Below are positions 1 through 7,199 of a stretch of DNA of 28,240 bases, in pieces (the stretch's first letter is position 1; the number at the start of each line of letters is the position of its first letter). Below the pieces are notes generated by a model. It worked only from the letters and a program-made list of their open reading frames with translations, was not told where the DNA came from and searched no databases. The stretch covers positions 1 to 28,240 of the forward strand of contig CAJULZ010000019.1 of the NCBI GenBank assembly GCA_910587205.1, given 5' to 3'. Origin of the DNA: an uncultured Oscillospiraceae bacterium (GTDB taxonomy: Bacteria; Bacillota; Clostridia; Oscillospirales; Oscillospiraceae). Made by a program: the position numbers and the translations under genes.

Positions 1-96
1 AAGTACCAGGGCACCTGGCAGACCGCCCAGGCCACCTGGCTCACCATCGTGCGCAGGCTGGGGCCTGTGCCCACCCTGCCCCAGACGGGGTATTGA
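1..96 (+). CDS. C-terminal fragment of an unidentified protein
   Basis: Frame 1 is open from the first base and reads 31 residues (starting KYQGTWQTAQ, ending PTLPQTGY) to a TGA at 94-96. The 5' part is outside the window. It is followed directly by a GC-rich hairpin, which supports a real gene end. I do not recognise the family; by position it belongs to the mobile element. Confidence 0.5.
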   Translation, partial: KYQGTWQTAQATWLTIVRRLGPVPTLPQTGY

Positions 97-105
97 TGCA
101 AACAG

Positions 106-133
106 CGGGGCAGCTCCGAAAGGGGCTGCCCCG
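106..133. terminator. GC-rich hairpin between convergent genes
   Basis: CGGGGCAGC (106-114) pairs perfectly with GCTGCCCCG (125-133). The stem extends inward by three pairs, one of them G-T, and closes on a GAAA tetraloop (118-121). It lies between a plus-strand gene end (96) and a minus-strand gene end (150), the place of a bidirectional terminator. There is no clear T-run on either side, so termination strength is uncertain. Confidence 0.55.
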
Positions 134-149
134 ACTCATTCAGCGGTAT

Positions 150-473
150 TTAGAAGGAAACAACGAGCTGCATCTTGAACCGAGTCTCCCCGTATACGGC
201 ATGGGGGATGTCCTTGGGCATGATCAGGGTCTCGCCCTCGTTCAGATGGAACACTTCGCCGCCCACGGTGAAGCGGCCCGTGCCTTCCAGTACCGTCACC
301 ATGGCGTCCCCGCCCGCCGCATGGGTGGAGATCTCCTCGCCCTGATCAAAGGAAAAGATGGTCATGCTGACCAGCTCGTTCTGCACCAGCGTCTTGCTGA
401 CTACCTGGCCCTCCTGGTAGTCCACCAGGTCTTTCAACTTCAAAGCAGACTGCTTTTGAATGTTTTTATACAT
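150..473 (-). CDS. Small single-domain cupin protein
   Basis: A 107-residue protein. Residues about 40-105 form a cupin beta-barrel: the SFDQGEEISTHAAGGD segment resembles cupin motif 1, with His and acidic metal ligands, and GETLIMPKDIPHAV resembles motif 2 with its PxxxPH pattern. Single-domain cupins of this size bind a metal or small ligand; the substrate cannot be predicted. A GGAGG ribosome binding site at 482-486 precedes the ATG at 473. It is probably cytosolic, as no signal peptide is visible. The next gene (507-1001) lies 34 bp upstream on the same strand, so the two may be co-transcribed from the promoter at 1019-1047. The cupin fold is clear; the role within a mobile element (cargo) is unknown. 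Confidence 0.8.
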   Translation of the reverse strand: MYKNIQKQSALKLKDLVDYQEGQVVSKTLVQNELVSMTIFSFDQGEEISTHAAGGDAMVTVLEGTGRFTVGGEVFHLNEGETLIMPKDIPHAVYGETRFKMQLVVSF

Positions 474-506
474 GGCACGATCCTCCGTTATTCCATATTT
501 TTGATC

Positions 507-1001
507 TCAACATGACCCTTGGATAAAGTCAACCAACTTTGCGTTGAACTCCCCGTTATCACTCAGCGCTTCAAACACCCGGTTCGCCTGTTCCCGCGGC
601 GCTTCGCCCTCTTTGGCGGTCAGGTGGACGGACATGAGGAAAGCGGCGGAACGCCCGCCCTCCTGCCGTGCCCACACATTCCCGACCAGCTCGCTGCGGT
701 TTGCGGGATTTTCGCCGTATTCCACCGCGATGTCTACGATCATCCGGCTGTCGATCCGCAGCGCTGTGGCGGGCACCCGGAAGGAAAAAGAGCTGAACAT
801 GGAGAACTCGGTATCCTCAAAATCGGGGATGCGGGGCTTCTCCAAATGCTCACTTTCGCTCAGCTCCGCCATGCGCTGGGCAAATTCTTTCTGTTCTTCT
901 TCATTGGCAGGGCGAACCTCGTATTTCCCGCAGTCGGGACATTGTTCGGTTTCCTCGCTGCGGCTGAAAATGAAACCGCAGTTATCGCAAGTAAATATCA
1001 T
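507..1001 (-). CDS. Zinc-ribbon protein of unknown function
   Basis: The N-terminus reads MIFTCDNCGF and then CPDCGKY, two CxxCG knuckles about 16 residues apart, typical of a rubredoxin-like zinc ribbon. The remaining ~130 residues (SFSFRVPATALRID, VEYGENPANRSELVG) have no family I recognise. I chose ATG at 1001: a good promoter at 1019-1047 places the transcript start near 1012, which leaves the alternative GTG at 1010 without a leader, while GGGCGG sits 8 nt before the ATG. This gives 164 residues. It may be co-transcribed with the cupin gene downstream. The zinc ribbon is seen directly; regulatory or nucleic-acid binding is a guess. Confidence 0.7.
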   Translation of the reverse strand: MIFTCDNCGFIFSRSEETEQCPDCGKYEVRPANEEEQKEFAQRMAELSESEHLEKPRIPDFEDTEFSMFSSFSFRVPATALRIDSRMIVDIAVEYGENPANRSELVGNVWARQEGGRSAAFLMSVHLTAKEGEAPREQANRVFEALSDNGEFNAKLVDFIQGSC

Positions 1002-1018
1002 TTTGATCACCGCCCTAC

Positions 1019-1047
1019 ATTATAGCAGGGGCGGCCATCTTTTACAA
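1019..1047 (-). promoter_or_regulatory. Sigma-70-type promoter for the zinc-ribbon gene
   Basis: On the minus strand the -10 is a perfect TATAAT (1019-1024) and the -35 is TTGTAA (1042-1047), separated by 17 bp. The predicted start is near 1012. The -35 overlaps the ribosome binding site of the divergent small gene at 1052. Confidence 0.6.
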
Positions 1048-1051
1048 GGAG

Positions 1052-1225
1052 ATGATTTCCATAGAGCCCACATACCCCGCCCTGGACCGTGCCGCGTTCC
1101 TCATTGAGCGCACCTGTGTGCCCAGGTATTATCCGCCCACCTACTGCGCCGAGGCCGCCCAGCTGCTGGCCATGCTGGAGGCGGCGCAGCGGCAAAACGC
1201 CCCGCAGGAACAGGACAGGCACTAA
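1052..1225 (+). CDS. Small protein of unknown function (57 aa)
   Basis: An open frame from ATG 1052 to TAA 1223-1225 encodes 57 residues (MISIEPTYPALDRAAF, then CVPRYYPPTYCAEAAQLL, ending QEQDRH), a plausible amphipathic composition. AAGGAG lies at 1046-1051, immediately before the ATG. That spacing is too tight for efficient initiation, and no other ATG, GTG or TTG is in frame before the stop at 1004-1006. Its last four bases overlap the 3' end of the convergent MmcQ/YjbR gene. I do not recognise the family. It explains the stretch between the two minus-strand genes better than the antisense frame there. Confidence 0.5.
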   Translation: MISIEPTYPALDRAAFLIERTCVPRYYPPTYCAEAAQLLAMLEAAQRQNAPQEQDRH

Positions 1226-1605
1226 TCCCTTTTCCGTTTCGGGGCCACGCTGTCATAGCTGAGTTCTATTAGCGGGTAGATTTCCTCATCCGGCAGGGTT
1301 TCGTCCAGCAGCACGGAGATCCAAGAGCTTTTGCTCATGTGGTATGCCGGACGGAACCCATCCTGGGCCAGCAGAGAGCCCACCAGCATTGGCCCGCATT
1401 TCAAGTCCATCACGTCGGCGGTGCCATCCCCGGCCAGATCCAGGCTTTTCCGGGCCACGTCCATGATGATGGCAAACCACTTCCGGCTGGCGGGCTGCCG
1501 GAACACGGCGTAGTTAGGATACCGTGCCCATAAATATTCCGGCTCTACCGCATACCTGTCCTGGATATACTGCGCCATGCGCTCCCGCTGGGAAAGCTGT
1601 GCCAT
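1222..1605 (-). CDS. MmcQ/YjbR family protein
   Basis: 127 residues. The layout matches the MmcQ/YjbR (DUF419) family: an N-terminal helix followed by YAVFRQPASRKWFAIIMDV, LDLKCGPMLVGSLLAQDGFRPAYHMSKSSWISVLLDETLPDEEIYPLIELSYDSVAPKRK pieces, that is, the W/F-A-I core strand, the GF-PAYHMSK-W segment and the C-terminal LI--SY helix. These are small double-wing cytosolic proteins, annotated as DNA-binding without firm functional proof. Full family length. It is convergent with, and overlaps by four bases, the small plus-strand gene, and is divergent from the C39-like peptidase gene at 1668. A stand-alone cargo gene with no visible partner. Confidence 0.85.
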   Translation of the reverse strand: MAQLSQRERMAQYIQDRYAVEPEYLWARYPNYAVFRQPASRKWFAIIMDVARKSLDLAGDGTADVMDLKCGPMLVGSLLAQDGFRPAYHMSKSSWISVLLDETLPDEEIYPLIELSYDSVAPKRKRD

Positions 1606-1667
1606 ACCGATCCCCCGTTTCTGCCATCATCATATCACTTATTTCTTCCAAAGTCGAGGTGTCTGAT

Positions 1668-3023
1668 TTGAAAGACAATGAAAAAAGCGGCCTGGAGCAG
1701 GCCGCCAGCGCTGCCCATACTGTACACGGCGCTGTTAAAACCGGCAAAGCCATCGCCTCCGCAGCCAAAGGCGCGGCGGTGGGTGGGCCCTATGGAGCGG
1801 CGGCAGGTCTGGCATTGGCAGCGGGGAAACACGGGAAAAAGCTGCTGGCGGCGGTGGCCGTTGTGCTTCTTCTGCCCGTGCTGTTTGTCCTCATGCTTCC
1901 GGGGCTGATCTTCGGCGGGCTGACCAGCAGCGGCGCACCCGGCCAGCCCGTCCTCAACGATGGCGATGCCATCACCGCACAAATGGACAGCATCGCCGCA
2001 GCCATTGATGAGATACTGGCCGAGGGTGTAGAGGACGCCAAGGCCCGGGCCGCCCAGGACTTTGCCACTACGGGAGGGGACAACTATGAGGTCGTCCAGC
2101 CCTTCACCGTGTCCAGCAACACCAACTCCTTCATCGGCCAATACTGCGCCGCAAAGGAGCAGAGCTGGGAGGAAATCTCCCTGGAGAACTTGAAGCAGCT
2201 CCTGCGAAACGGAAAGGGCCATCTGTACTCCTTTACCCGAGCCAGCGAGACCCGGACGGTGGAGGCGGACGACCCGGACACCCCGGACGTGGTGGAGACC
2301 AAACAGGAGACCTGGTACGTCTACACCCTAGTTTACAACGGCGAAGCCTATTTTGCCGACCAGGTTTTCCACCTGACGGACGATCAGAAAGCGCTGGCCG
2401 GGGACTATGCCCAGAACCTCAGCCTGTTCCTGAGCGACGGCTCCATCCAGCACACCGAGTACACCGGCGGCACCATCGCCTCCCTGGGCGATGTGCGCTT
2501 TACAGACGGCGCAACTGAGGTGGTCTATTTCAACCAGTTGGATCAGCGGTACGCCAACCAGCCCTTCGGCACGGACAACATCGGGGGCTACGGCTGCGGC
2601 CCCACCTCCATGGCCATCGTGGTGTCCTCCCTGACCGATGAGATCGTAGACCCCATCGCCATGGCAAAGTGGGCCTACGAAAACGGCGGCTGGTGCAAGG
2701 GGCAGGGTTCCTACCATTCCCTGATTCCCAATGCGGCCAAAGCCTGGGGCCTGAACGTGGAGGGGTGCAAGGCCAGCGAGCCCCAGCGTATTCTGGACGC
2801 ATTGAGTCAGGGCAAACTGGTGGTGGCAATTATGGGCAAGGGGCATTTCACCACCACCGGCCACTTCATCGTCCTCCGGGGTGTGCAGGACGGGAAGATC
2901 CTGGTGGCCGACCCAGCCAGCACCTCCCGGAGCCAAAAGGCGTGGGATCTGTCCATCATCCTCAACGAGGCCGGACACCGGGCCGGGGCGGGCGGGCCAT
3001 TCTGGCTGATAGGGCCCGGATAG
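1668..3023 (+). CDS. Membrane-anchored C39-like cysteine peptidase of a mobile element
   Basis: With a TTG start at 1668, chosen because GAGGTG at 1656-1661 is the only good ribosome binding site, the protein has 451 residues. Residues 1-58 are Ala/Gly/Lys-rich and cytosolic, 59-82 form one transmembrane helix, and the rest is extracellular. The C-terminal ~170 residues are a papain-like C39-type fold: FNQLDQRYA supplies the oxyanion Gln, YGCGPTSMA the nucleophile Cys310, GHFIVLRG His399 and VADPAS Asp415. The layout resembles the CD1107/CD1108-type cell-wall or peptide hydrolases of clostridial conjugative elements, which probably open the envelope for the transfer channel. Substrate (peptidoglycan stem peptide or a protein) is not known. 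A GC-rich hairpin follows. Confidence 0.8.
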   Translation: MKDNEKSGLEQAASAAHTVHGAVKTGKAIASAAKGAAVGGPYGAAAGLALAAGKHGKKLLAAVAVVLLLPVLFVLMLPGLIFGGLTSSGAPGQPVLNDGDAITAQMDSIAAAIDEILAEGVEDAKARAAQDFATTGGDNYEVVQPFTVSSNTNSFIGQYCAAKEQSWEEISLENLKQLLRNGKGHLYSFTRASETRTVEADDPDTPDVVETKQETWYVYTLVYNGEAYFADQVFHLTDDQKALAGDYAQNLSLFLSDGSIQHTEYTGGTIASLGDVRFTDGATEVVYFNQLDQRYANQPFGTDNIGGYGCGPTSMAIVVSSLTDEIVDPIAMAKWAYENGGWCKGQGSYHSLIPNAAKAWGLNVEGCKASEPQRILDALSQGKLVVAIMGKGHFTTTGHFIVLRGVQDGKILVADPASTSRSQKAWDLSIILNEAGHRAGAGGPFWLIGPG

Positions 3024-3028
3024 CAGAA

Positions 3029-3055
3029 ACGGGCGCCCCTCAGCGGGGCACCCGT
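3029..3055. terminator. Hairpin terminator between convergent genes
   Basis: ACGGGCGCCCC (3029-3039) pairs with GGGGCACCCGT (3045-3055) with one internal mismatch and a 5-nt loop. It starts 6 bp after the peptidase stop and precedes the convergent Rpn gene end at 3081. There is no strong T-run. Confidence 0.55.
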
Positions 3056-3080
3056 TCCATCGTGTGTCAGTTATGCGCGC

Positions 3081-3947
3081 TCACGAGTTCCAGTACAACT
3101 CCACCTTTTCCTCGGCGGCCTGCGGCAGCAGCTCAAACTGCTTCATCAGTTTCTGGGCAATGGCCACTTTGTCCGTTGTAAACTCCTTCAAGGTGAGTAC
3201 CATGGCACGGATGCCTTTTTCAATTCCTTCCTGCTGACCTTCCAGCCGGGCATCCTTCGCCACATTATACTCATGGATCTCCGCCACGCGCTCCTGATCG
3301 AATAAGGTCACCATAATGTCCCGCACCTCCTTCTGCCGTGATGCCAGGAACGGCATCAAAATGTTCTCCTCGCCGCAAATCCGCAGCGTCTCCTCCACTG
3401 CTTTCTTAGTATAGCCGTACTGCTTCCGCTGTGTGTCCGATATCTCACAGAAACGGATATACTGGTCTACAATATTTCCTTCTCCCATGTCCCGCAAGAC
3501 CTTGATCTCAATCTCGGCGCTGCCGGGGCCGTCGTACATATCGGACAGACGCAGGATCTCCGGCAGCTGGCGGGGTGCGCCAGCATAGATCATATACAGC
3601 TCTGGGCGGGGGATGGGCACGGGCTTGCCCCCATAGAGATCCAGCTTGTGATCATCCACATATTCCTTGTAGGTAGCAGCCAGGTAAAGCAGCATCCGCA
3701 ATGCGATGTTTACAGAAAATTTGGATTGCGCCTCCACCAGGAGGATCAATTTGTCCCGCACCTGAAAGCCCAGGTCGTTGGTGACGCCATTGGTCAAAAC
3801 GTGCTCCAGCGTAACCAGTTTGCAGTCTGCCTCCGTCACCCCGGTGTCCTCTGGATGGAGGGTCAGGTAGAGCCGCCGGGTATTTTCCGGCTGCTTGAAA
3901 ATAAACGAAAATACACTGTCCTTTGCTGTATACTTCATCTCAGCCAT
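3081..3947 (-). CDS. Rpn family nuclease / putative transposase
   Basis: 288 residues from ATG 3947. The longer frame from 3998 would start inside the promoter, and GGGAGG 7 nt before 3947 fixes the start. The N-terminal MKYTAKDSVFSFIF and the VRDKLILLVEAQSKFSVNIALRMLLYLAATYKEYV segment (D...E-x-Q) match the PD-(D/E)xK core of Rpn / PDDEXK_2 'transposase' proteins, which in E. coli promote RecA-independent recombination. The C-terminal half is the usual variable part: QQEGIEKGIRAMVLTLKE resembles the EGxEKG coil common near the end of these proteins. Length is normal. It has its own promoter, so it is a free-standing accessory gene. Family assignment is firm; whether it moves DNA here is unknown. 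Confidence 0.85.
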   Translation of the reverse strand: MAEMKYTAKDSVFSFIFKQPENTRRLYLTLHPEDTGVTEADCKLVTLEHVLTNGVTNDLGFQVRDKLILLVEAQSKFSVNIALRMLLYLAATYKEYVDDHKLDLYGGKPVPIPRPELYMIYAGAPRQLPEILRLSDMYDGPGSAEIEIKVLRDMGEGNIVDQYIRFCEISDTQRKQYGYTKKAVEETLRICGEENILMPFLASRQKEVRDIMVTLFDQERVAEIHEYNVAKDARLEGQQEGIEKGIRAMVLTLKEFTTDKVAIAQKLMKQFELLPQAAEEKVELYWNS

Positions 3948-3969
3948 AGCATACCCTCCCAGCACCTTC

Positions 3970-3998
3970 ATTATAGCTGATTTCTGCCCGCAATGCAA
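3970..3998 (-). promoter_or_regulatory. Promoter of the Rpn gene
   Basis: Minus strand: -35 TTGCAT (3993-3998), 17-bp spacer, perfect -10 TATAAT (3970-3975). The start is near 3963, leaving a 16-nt leader that contains the GGGAGG ribosome binding site before ATG 3947. Confidence 0.7.
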
Positions 3999-4060
3999 GC
4001 ATCGGCCGAGGGAACGCCTTTTGGTTTTTCATATACGTCTCTCAAAGCCATTCTGAAACA

Positions 4061-4387
4061 TTGGAGGTGAGACTTATTAGCCAGACTATCAGACAACTCT
4101 ACAGCTTTCTCTCCGCCTGCCAAGGGAATTGGCGCAACAGCGTCCATATCTCCACCGATGGCCCTGGTTACCTTCTATCCGCAGACCGGGACGGTCGGCC
4201 CATCATGATGGCTGTGGAACAGTTCCAGCAGGTCACAGGCCAGGCCATCGACCCTGCCGAGTGCTGTGGCCAGCTCACGGGGGATGCCTTCAAATCGCTG
4301 TACGCCCAATATCTGCTCTGGGCTATACCATCGTCGGAGGCAGACCCGTTCGCTATCCTCTGCCAAGACATACCTGCCGCATTTTAA
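4061..4387 (+). CDS. Small protein of unknown function
   Basis: Up to 108 residues (core SQTIRQLYSFLSACQGNWRN, then HISTDGPGYLLSADRDG and VEQFQQVTGQAID, ending DIPAAF). I do not recognise the family. The reading frame is well supported by the perfect intrinsic terminator 14 bp after its stop. The start is unclear: TTG at 4061 has no ribosome binding site, while GGAGG at 4063-4067 is ideally placed for 4076, where the in-frame codon is ATT. Initiation at ATT 4076 (103 residues) is therefore a real possibility. It is probably a cytosolic element-encoded accessory protein. Confidence 0.55.
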   Translation: MEVRLISQTIRQLYSFLSACQGNWRNSVHISTDGPGYLLSADRDGRPIMMAVEQFQQVTGQAIDPAECCGQLTGDAFKSLYAQYLLWAIPSSEADPFAILCQDIPAAF

Positions 4388-4400
4388 ATTCACCGCTTTA

Positions 4401-4434
4401 CCCGCCCTGGAGGACACTCCAGGGCGGGTTTTTT
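4401..4434 (+). terminator. Perfect intrinsic terminator
   Basis: CCCGCCCTGGAG (4401-4412) and CTCCAGGGCGGG (4417-4428) form a 12-bp perfect stem with a 4-nt loop, followed by six T residues (4429-4434). Confidence 0.95.
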
Positions 4435-4566
4435 GCTGTTCACAGAAATTTTACAGAAATGACGGCCCATTTTGTGCCTTGAGCGGTGCGTAATAAAACA
4501 GGAAGTATTTTCAGGACCATCCCAAAATCGGTGAAACCCATCCAATAGAAAAAAGGAGTGATCCCC

Positions 4567-4971
4567 ATGAAACGAGTGAATATCAAATGCCCCTACTGCG
4601 GTTCCCGGGCGCTTCTGCGTCCCGCATCCGTTGTATACGGTGCCAATGCTATAGATCCTGCGGCACCCTACTATGTCTGCGCCCGATTTCCGGCCTGTAA
4701 TTCCTACGTGGCCGCCCACAGGGACACCCGCCTGCCCATGGGCACCCTGGCCGACAGAGCTTTGCGGTGCAAGCGCATCGAAGCCCATAAAGCCTTCAAC
4801 CGGCTGTGGGAAAGCGGGCTGATGGGCAAGAAGCAAGCGTACCGTTGGCTTCAGGCCAAGCTGGGCCTGCCAGAACAGGAGGCCCACATCGGCAGGTTTT
4901 CCCTGTTCCGCTGCGAGGAGCTCATCCGTCTGTGTAATGACTGCTTTCCCGCGCTGGACAAGGCATCATAG
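4567..4971 (+). CDS. DUF3268-like zinc-finger protein
   Basis: 134 residues from ATG 4567, with AAAAGGAG at 4551-4558 in front. The N-terminus KCPYCGSRALLRPASVVYG, then YYVCARFPACNSYVAAH, is a four-cysteine zinc ribbon with the G-(A/S)-x-x-x-R/V-x-G layout of the DUF3268 family. The following helical part (LADRALRCKRIEAHKAFNRL...MGKKQAYRWLQAKLGLP, then HIGRF, then C--LI-LC) matches the C-terminal helical segment of that family. Such proteins recur in conjugative elements of Firmicutes, where a nucleic-acid-binding role is assumed but unproven. It lies 17 bp before the sigma-factor gene, so the two are probably one operon. Confidence 0.75.
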   Translation: MKRVNIKCPYCGSRALLRPASVVYGANAIDPAAPYYVCARFPACNSYVAAHRDTRLPMGTLADRALRCKRIEAHKAFNRLWESGLMGKKQAYRWLQAKLGLPEQEAHIGRFSLFRCEELIRLCNDCFPALDKAS

Positions 4972-4988
4972 TAAAGGAAGTGAACATC

Positions 4989-5567
4989 ATGAAATTTGAT
5001 TTTGTCCTCAGCCAAGAGCAGCAAGCCATGGTGGAATCCAACCTGGCGGTAATCAACAAGGTGATCTCCCGATGCATCCACGCGAAAGAGGGGGTCTGTG
5101 GCCTTGGCCGGGACGATCTCTACCAAGAGGGCGCCGCGGCGCTTTGCAAGGCGGCGGCAACCTACGATGGAACCTCCGCCCAGTTCAGCACCTATGCTGC
5201 TACGGTGATCCGCAATCATCTGCTCAACCACTGCAAGGCTGTCAACGCCAGCCAGCGGAACCTGCCCGCCGTGTCCCTGGACGACACCGGCCCTGAAGAC
5301 GACAGGCCCCCGCCCTGCCCGGAGCCGTCTGTCCCGGATGGTGTAGATGAACTGCTTGGCCGGTTGGACGTCGCGGATTTTCTGGCGGACTGCAAACAGC
5401 GCTACACCGGCGTGGCCCGGCTGGGCGTGGAGGCATTGGAGTGGAAAGTGAAGGGGCTGACCGGGGCGGATATCGCCCGGCTCTACGGCACGAAGCCCAA
5501 CCAGGTGGGGGCGTGGATCTCCCGGGCGGCACAGAAGATCAGAAAAGATTTTGCCGTGCCAAAATAA
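4989..5567 (+). CDS. Element-encoded sigma-70-like factor
   Basis: 192 residues. Residues ~38-78 (GRDDLYQEGAAALCKAAATY, then FSTYAATVIRNHLLNHCK) are sigma region 2: the DLxQEG-x-LxxAxxxYD and FSTYAxxxIRNxL motifs used for core binding and -10 recognition. The C-terminal GVEALEWKVKGLTGADIARLYG with KPNQVGAWISRAAQKIRKDF is a region-4-like helix-turn-helix. The middle is a Pro/Asp-rich linker (DDTGPEDDRPPPCPEP). There is no region 1.1 or 3, so it resembles small sigma factors of mobile elements and phages that switch on transfer or late genes. ATG 4989 is preferred over GTG 4980 for ribosome binding site spacing. Target promoters are unknown. Located between the zinc-finger gene and vapBC. Confidence 0.8.
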   Translation: MKFDFVLSQEQQAMVESNLAVINKVISRCIHAKEGVCGLGRDDLYQEGAAALCKAAATYDGTSAQFSTYAATVIRNHLLNHCKAVNASQRNLPAVSLDDTGPEDDRPPPCPEPSVPDGVDELLGRLDVADFLADCKQRYTGVARLGVEALEWKVKGLTGADIARLYGTKPNQVGAWISRAAQKIRKDFAVPK

Positions 5568-5578
5568 AGGACAGGCTG

Positions 5579-5611
5579 TTGACATATAATATATATCGTG
5601 GTATATATTAT
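5579..5611 (+). promoter_or_regulatory. vapBC promoter with palindromic operator
   Basis: A -35 TTGACA (5579-5584) is followed after 17 bp by TATATA (5602-5607). A perfect 10-bp inverted repeat, ATAATATATA (5586-5595) and TATATATTAT (5602-5611), with a 6-bp centre TCGTGG fills the spacer and -10. This is the expected operator for autorepression by the VapB DNA-binding domain. Confidence 0.75.
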
Positions 5612-5627
5612 TTAGGAGGTGTTGACG

Positions 5628-5858
5628 ATGGAGACCGCAAAGGTATTTGAGAATGGAAGGAGCCAGGCTGTGCGCCTACCCAAGAAATTCCGCTTTGATG
5701 TGGATGAGGTGGTCGTGCAGCAGCTTGGAGCGGCTGTCCTTTTGGTGCCCAAGGAGGCCCTGTGGCAGACCTTCATGGAGGGACTGGACGGATTCACAGG
5801 CGATGTATTTGAAGATGGGCGGGATCAGGGCGTTCAGAAGGAGCGGGAGACACTATGA
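5628..5858 (+). CDS. vapB: VapB-type antitoxin (AbrB/SpoVT-like)
   Basis: 76 residues from ATG 5628, with AGGAGGTG at 5614-5621. METAKVFENGRSQAVRLPKKFRF is the swapped-hairpin AbrB/MazE-like DNA-binding motif typical of VapB antitoxins (NGRSQAVRLPKxFRF). The C-terminal tail (WQTFMEGLDGFTGDVFEDGRD) is the acidic-aromatic segment that in this family occupies the toxin active site. It overlaps vapC by four bases (ATGA at 5855-5858), giving translational coupling. Expected to neutralise VapC and, with it, repress its own promoter at the palindrome just upstream. Within a mobile element it probably stabilises inheritance. Confidence 0.92.
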   Translation: METAKVFENGRSQAVRLPKKFRFDVDEVVVQQLGAAVLLVPKEALWQTFMEGLDGFTGDVFEDGRDQGVQKERETL

Positions 5859-6256
5859 TCTATATGCTGGACACGAATATCTGCATCTACGCCATGAAAA
5901 ACAAGCCAGAGAAGGTGCTTCGGCGGCTCCGGGAGGAGCTTGACAACGGGGTATGCATCTCATCGATCACGCTGGCCGAATTGGAGTACGGCATGAAACA
6001 CAGCTCAAATCCGGCTAAGAATGAGCAGGCCCTGCTCAGGTTTTTAGTCCCGTTCAGCGTTCTGCCATTTGGTTCGACTGCGGCGGCAGAATATGGGGAA
6101 ATCCGGGCCTATTTACAGAGCCAGGGAACGCCGATTGGACCCTTGGATATGCTGATCGCGGGCTATGCCAGAGCTGAAAAAATGATCCTGGTGACGAATA
6201 ATGTCCGGGAGTTTGAACGTGTACCAGGGTTAGAGCTTGAAAACTGGGCCGAATAA
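5855..6256 (+). CDS. vapC: VapC toxin, PIN-domain ribonuclease
   Basis: 133 residues. All PIN-domain signatures are present: MLDTNICIYAMK (first catalytic Asp), SSITLAELEYGMKHS (Glu), GPLDMLIAGYA (Asp), and VTNNVREFERVPGLELENW at the end, where the fourth acidic position is Asn as in many VapC. The protein is a Mg2+-dependent endoribonuclease; family members cut initiator tRNA or rRNA loops to stop translation, but the target here is not predictable. Full length and intact catalytic set suggest an active toxin. It overlaps vapB by four bases and is followed by a terminator at 6297-6344. Confidence 0.93.
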   Translation: MIYMLDTNICIYAMKNKPEKVLRRLREELDNGVCISSITLAELEYGMKHSSNPAKNEQALLRFLVPFSVLPFGSTAAAEYGEIRAYLQSQGTPIGPLDMLIAGYARAEKMILVTNNVREFERVPGLELENWAE

Positions 6257-6296
6257 GACTTTTGCGTTCCATGTTCTGGGTACCTTTAGATGTTAA

Positions 6297-6344
6297 AATC
6301 TCGATCATCCTGAATGCACCCTCAAGGATGATCGGGATTTTTTT
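6297..6344 (+). terminator. Intrinsic terminator of vapBC
   Basis: CGATCATCCT (6302-6311) pairs with AGGATGATCG (6325-6334). The stem extends outward as AATC/GATT across one T-G pair and is followed by a seven-T run (6338-6344). Confidence 0.9.
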
Positions 6345-6410
6345 GCTTTCGGTGTTGAAAAAGGCTTGCCCCATCTGTAAAAGATACTATCAAGGTTTGG
6401 AGGCGAGTGT

Positions 6411-7109
6411 ATGAACATCGAAAAGAAGAATACATTTTACACCGCGGTGGGCCACTTCCGCCGCAAGACCGACGACAGCGGGCGCACCTATCCCGTGGTC
6501 CTGGTGAACCAGGAGGAGCACATGGTAGACATCCAGGAGATGGCGGTGTGGACCGTTCTCAACTGGCGGTTCCTGCGCCTGGAACAAATTGAAATGAAGT
6601 ACAGCCAGCTGGCCGGGGATCTGCCCCCCGCCCGACGGACGCTGGAGACCTGCCTGAACCGCCTGGAGGTGCGGGGCCTCATTGCCCGGGGCGTGGGCGA
6701 TACCGACTTTGAGGCGCTGTATGACCTGCTGGACGGGCTCTATGTGGTTCCCCTCTCGGAGAGCCTTCCCCTGAAGCTGGCCGCTTTCGGCAAGCTGCTA
6801 CTGGACGGAGTGCCCTTCTCCAAGGCCAGGGAGCTGTTCCGAAAGGACAGGCCCAGTGAGCGGGAGGCTCAGGTGCTGGCTTTGTCCCGGCAGGCATTGC
6901 TGTCCACCGCGGAGCTCATCAAGTGCGCCGAGGTTGGGGCCACCGACGTGTCCACCGATGAAAAGCTGATGGAAGCCCTGATCGACAACGACTACACCAC
7001 CAGCGAAAGTCTTCCCTTTGAGATGCTGGAGGCAAAGCAGCGGACACCCATCACCATGGCGGTGGCTAACCTGTACCTGCGTAAGCAGATCATTTTTGAG
7101 CAGGTGTAA
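6411..7109 (+). CDS. Element protein of unknown function with winged-helix-like N-terminus
   Basis: 232 residues from ATG 6411; GGAGGCGAG lies 4-12 nt before the start. Residues ~44-95 (AVWTVLNWRFLRLEQIEMKY, then ARRTLETCLNRLEVRGLIARG) look like a winged helix: a recognition-type helix followed by L-x-x-L-x-x-RGLI, as in many transcription or replication initiator proteins. The rest is helical (LPLKLAAFGKLLLDGVPFSKARELF, then REAQVLALSRQALLSTAELIKCAE). No catalytic motif is seen. It stands alone between the vapBC terminator and a weak hairpin. A DNA-binding regulator of the element is my inference, no more. Confidence 0.65.
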   Translation: MNIEKKNTFYTAVGHFRRKTDDSGRTYPVVLVNQEEHMVDIQEMAVWTVLNWRFLRLEQIEMKYSQLAGDLPPARRTLETCLNRLEVRGLIARGVGDTDFEALYDLLDGLYVVPLSESLPLKLAAFGKLLLDGVPFSKARELFRKDRPSEREAQVLALSRQALLSTAELIKCAEVGATDVSTDEKLMEALIDNDYTTSESLPFEMLEAKQRTPITMAVANLYLRKQIIFEQV

Positions 7110-7116
7110 AAATTTT

Positions 7117-7149
7117 GGGAGGGGGCGCAAAAAATGATTGTCCCCTCCC
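7117..7149 (+). terminator. Possible weak terminator
   Basis: GGGAGGGG (7117-7124) can pair with CCCCTCCC (7142-7149) across a 17-nt loop, 7 bp after the preceding stop. The following sequence is only mildly T-rich. Confidence 0.3.
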
Positions 7150-7199
7150 CCTATTTATTATGTGTACGGCATAACCCATAACTTGAAGGAGGCGTTCCC

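Noticed and set aside
1007..1222. 71-codon minus-strand frame
   Set aside because: Opposite the small plus-strand gene at 1052 and across the promoter at 1019-1047; composition is not protein-like.
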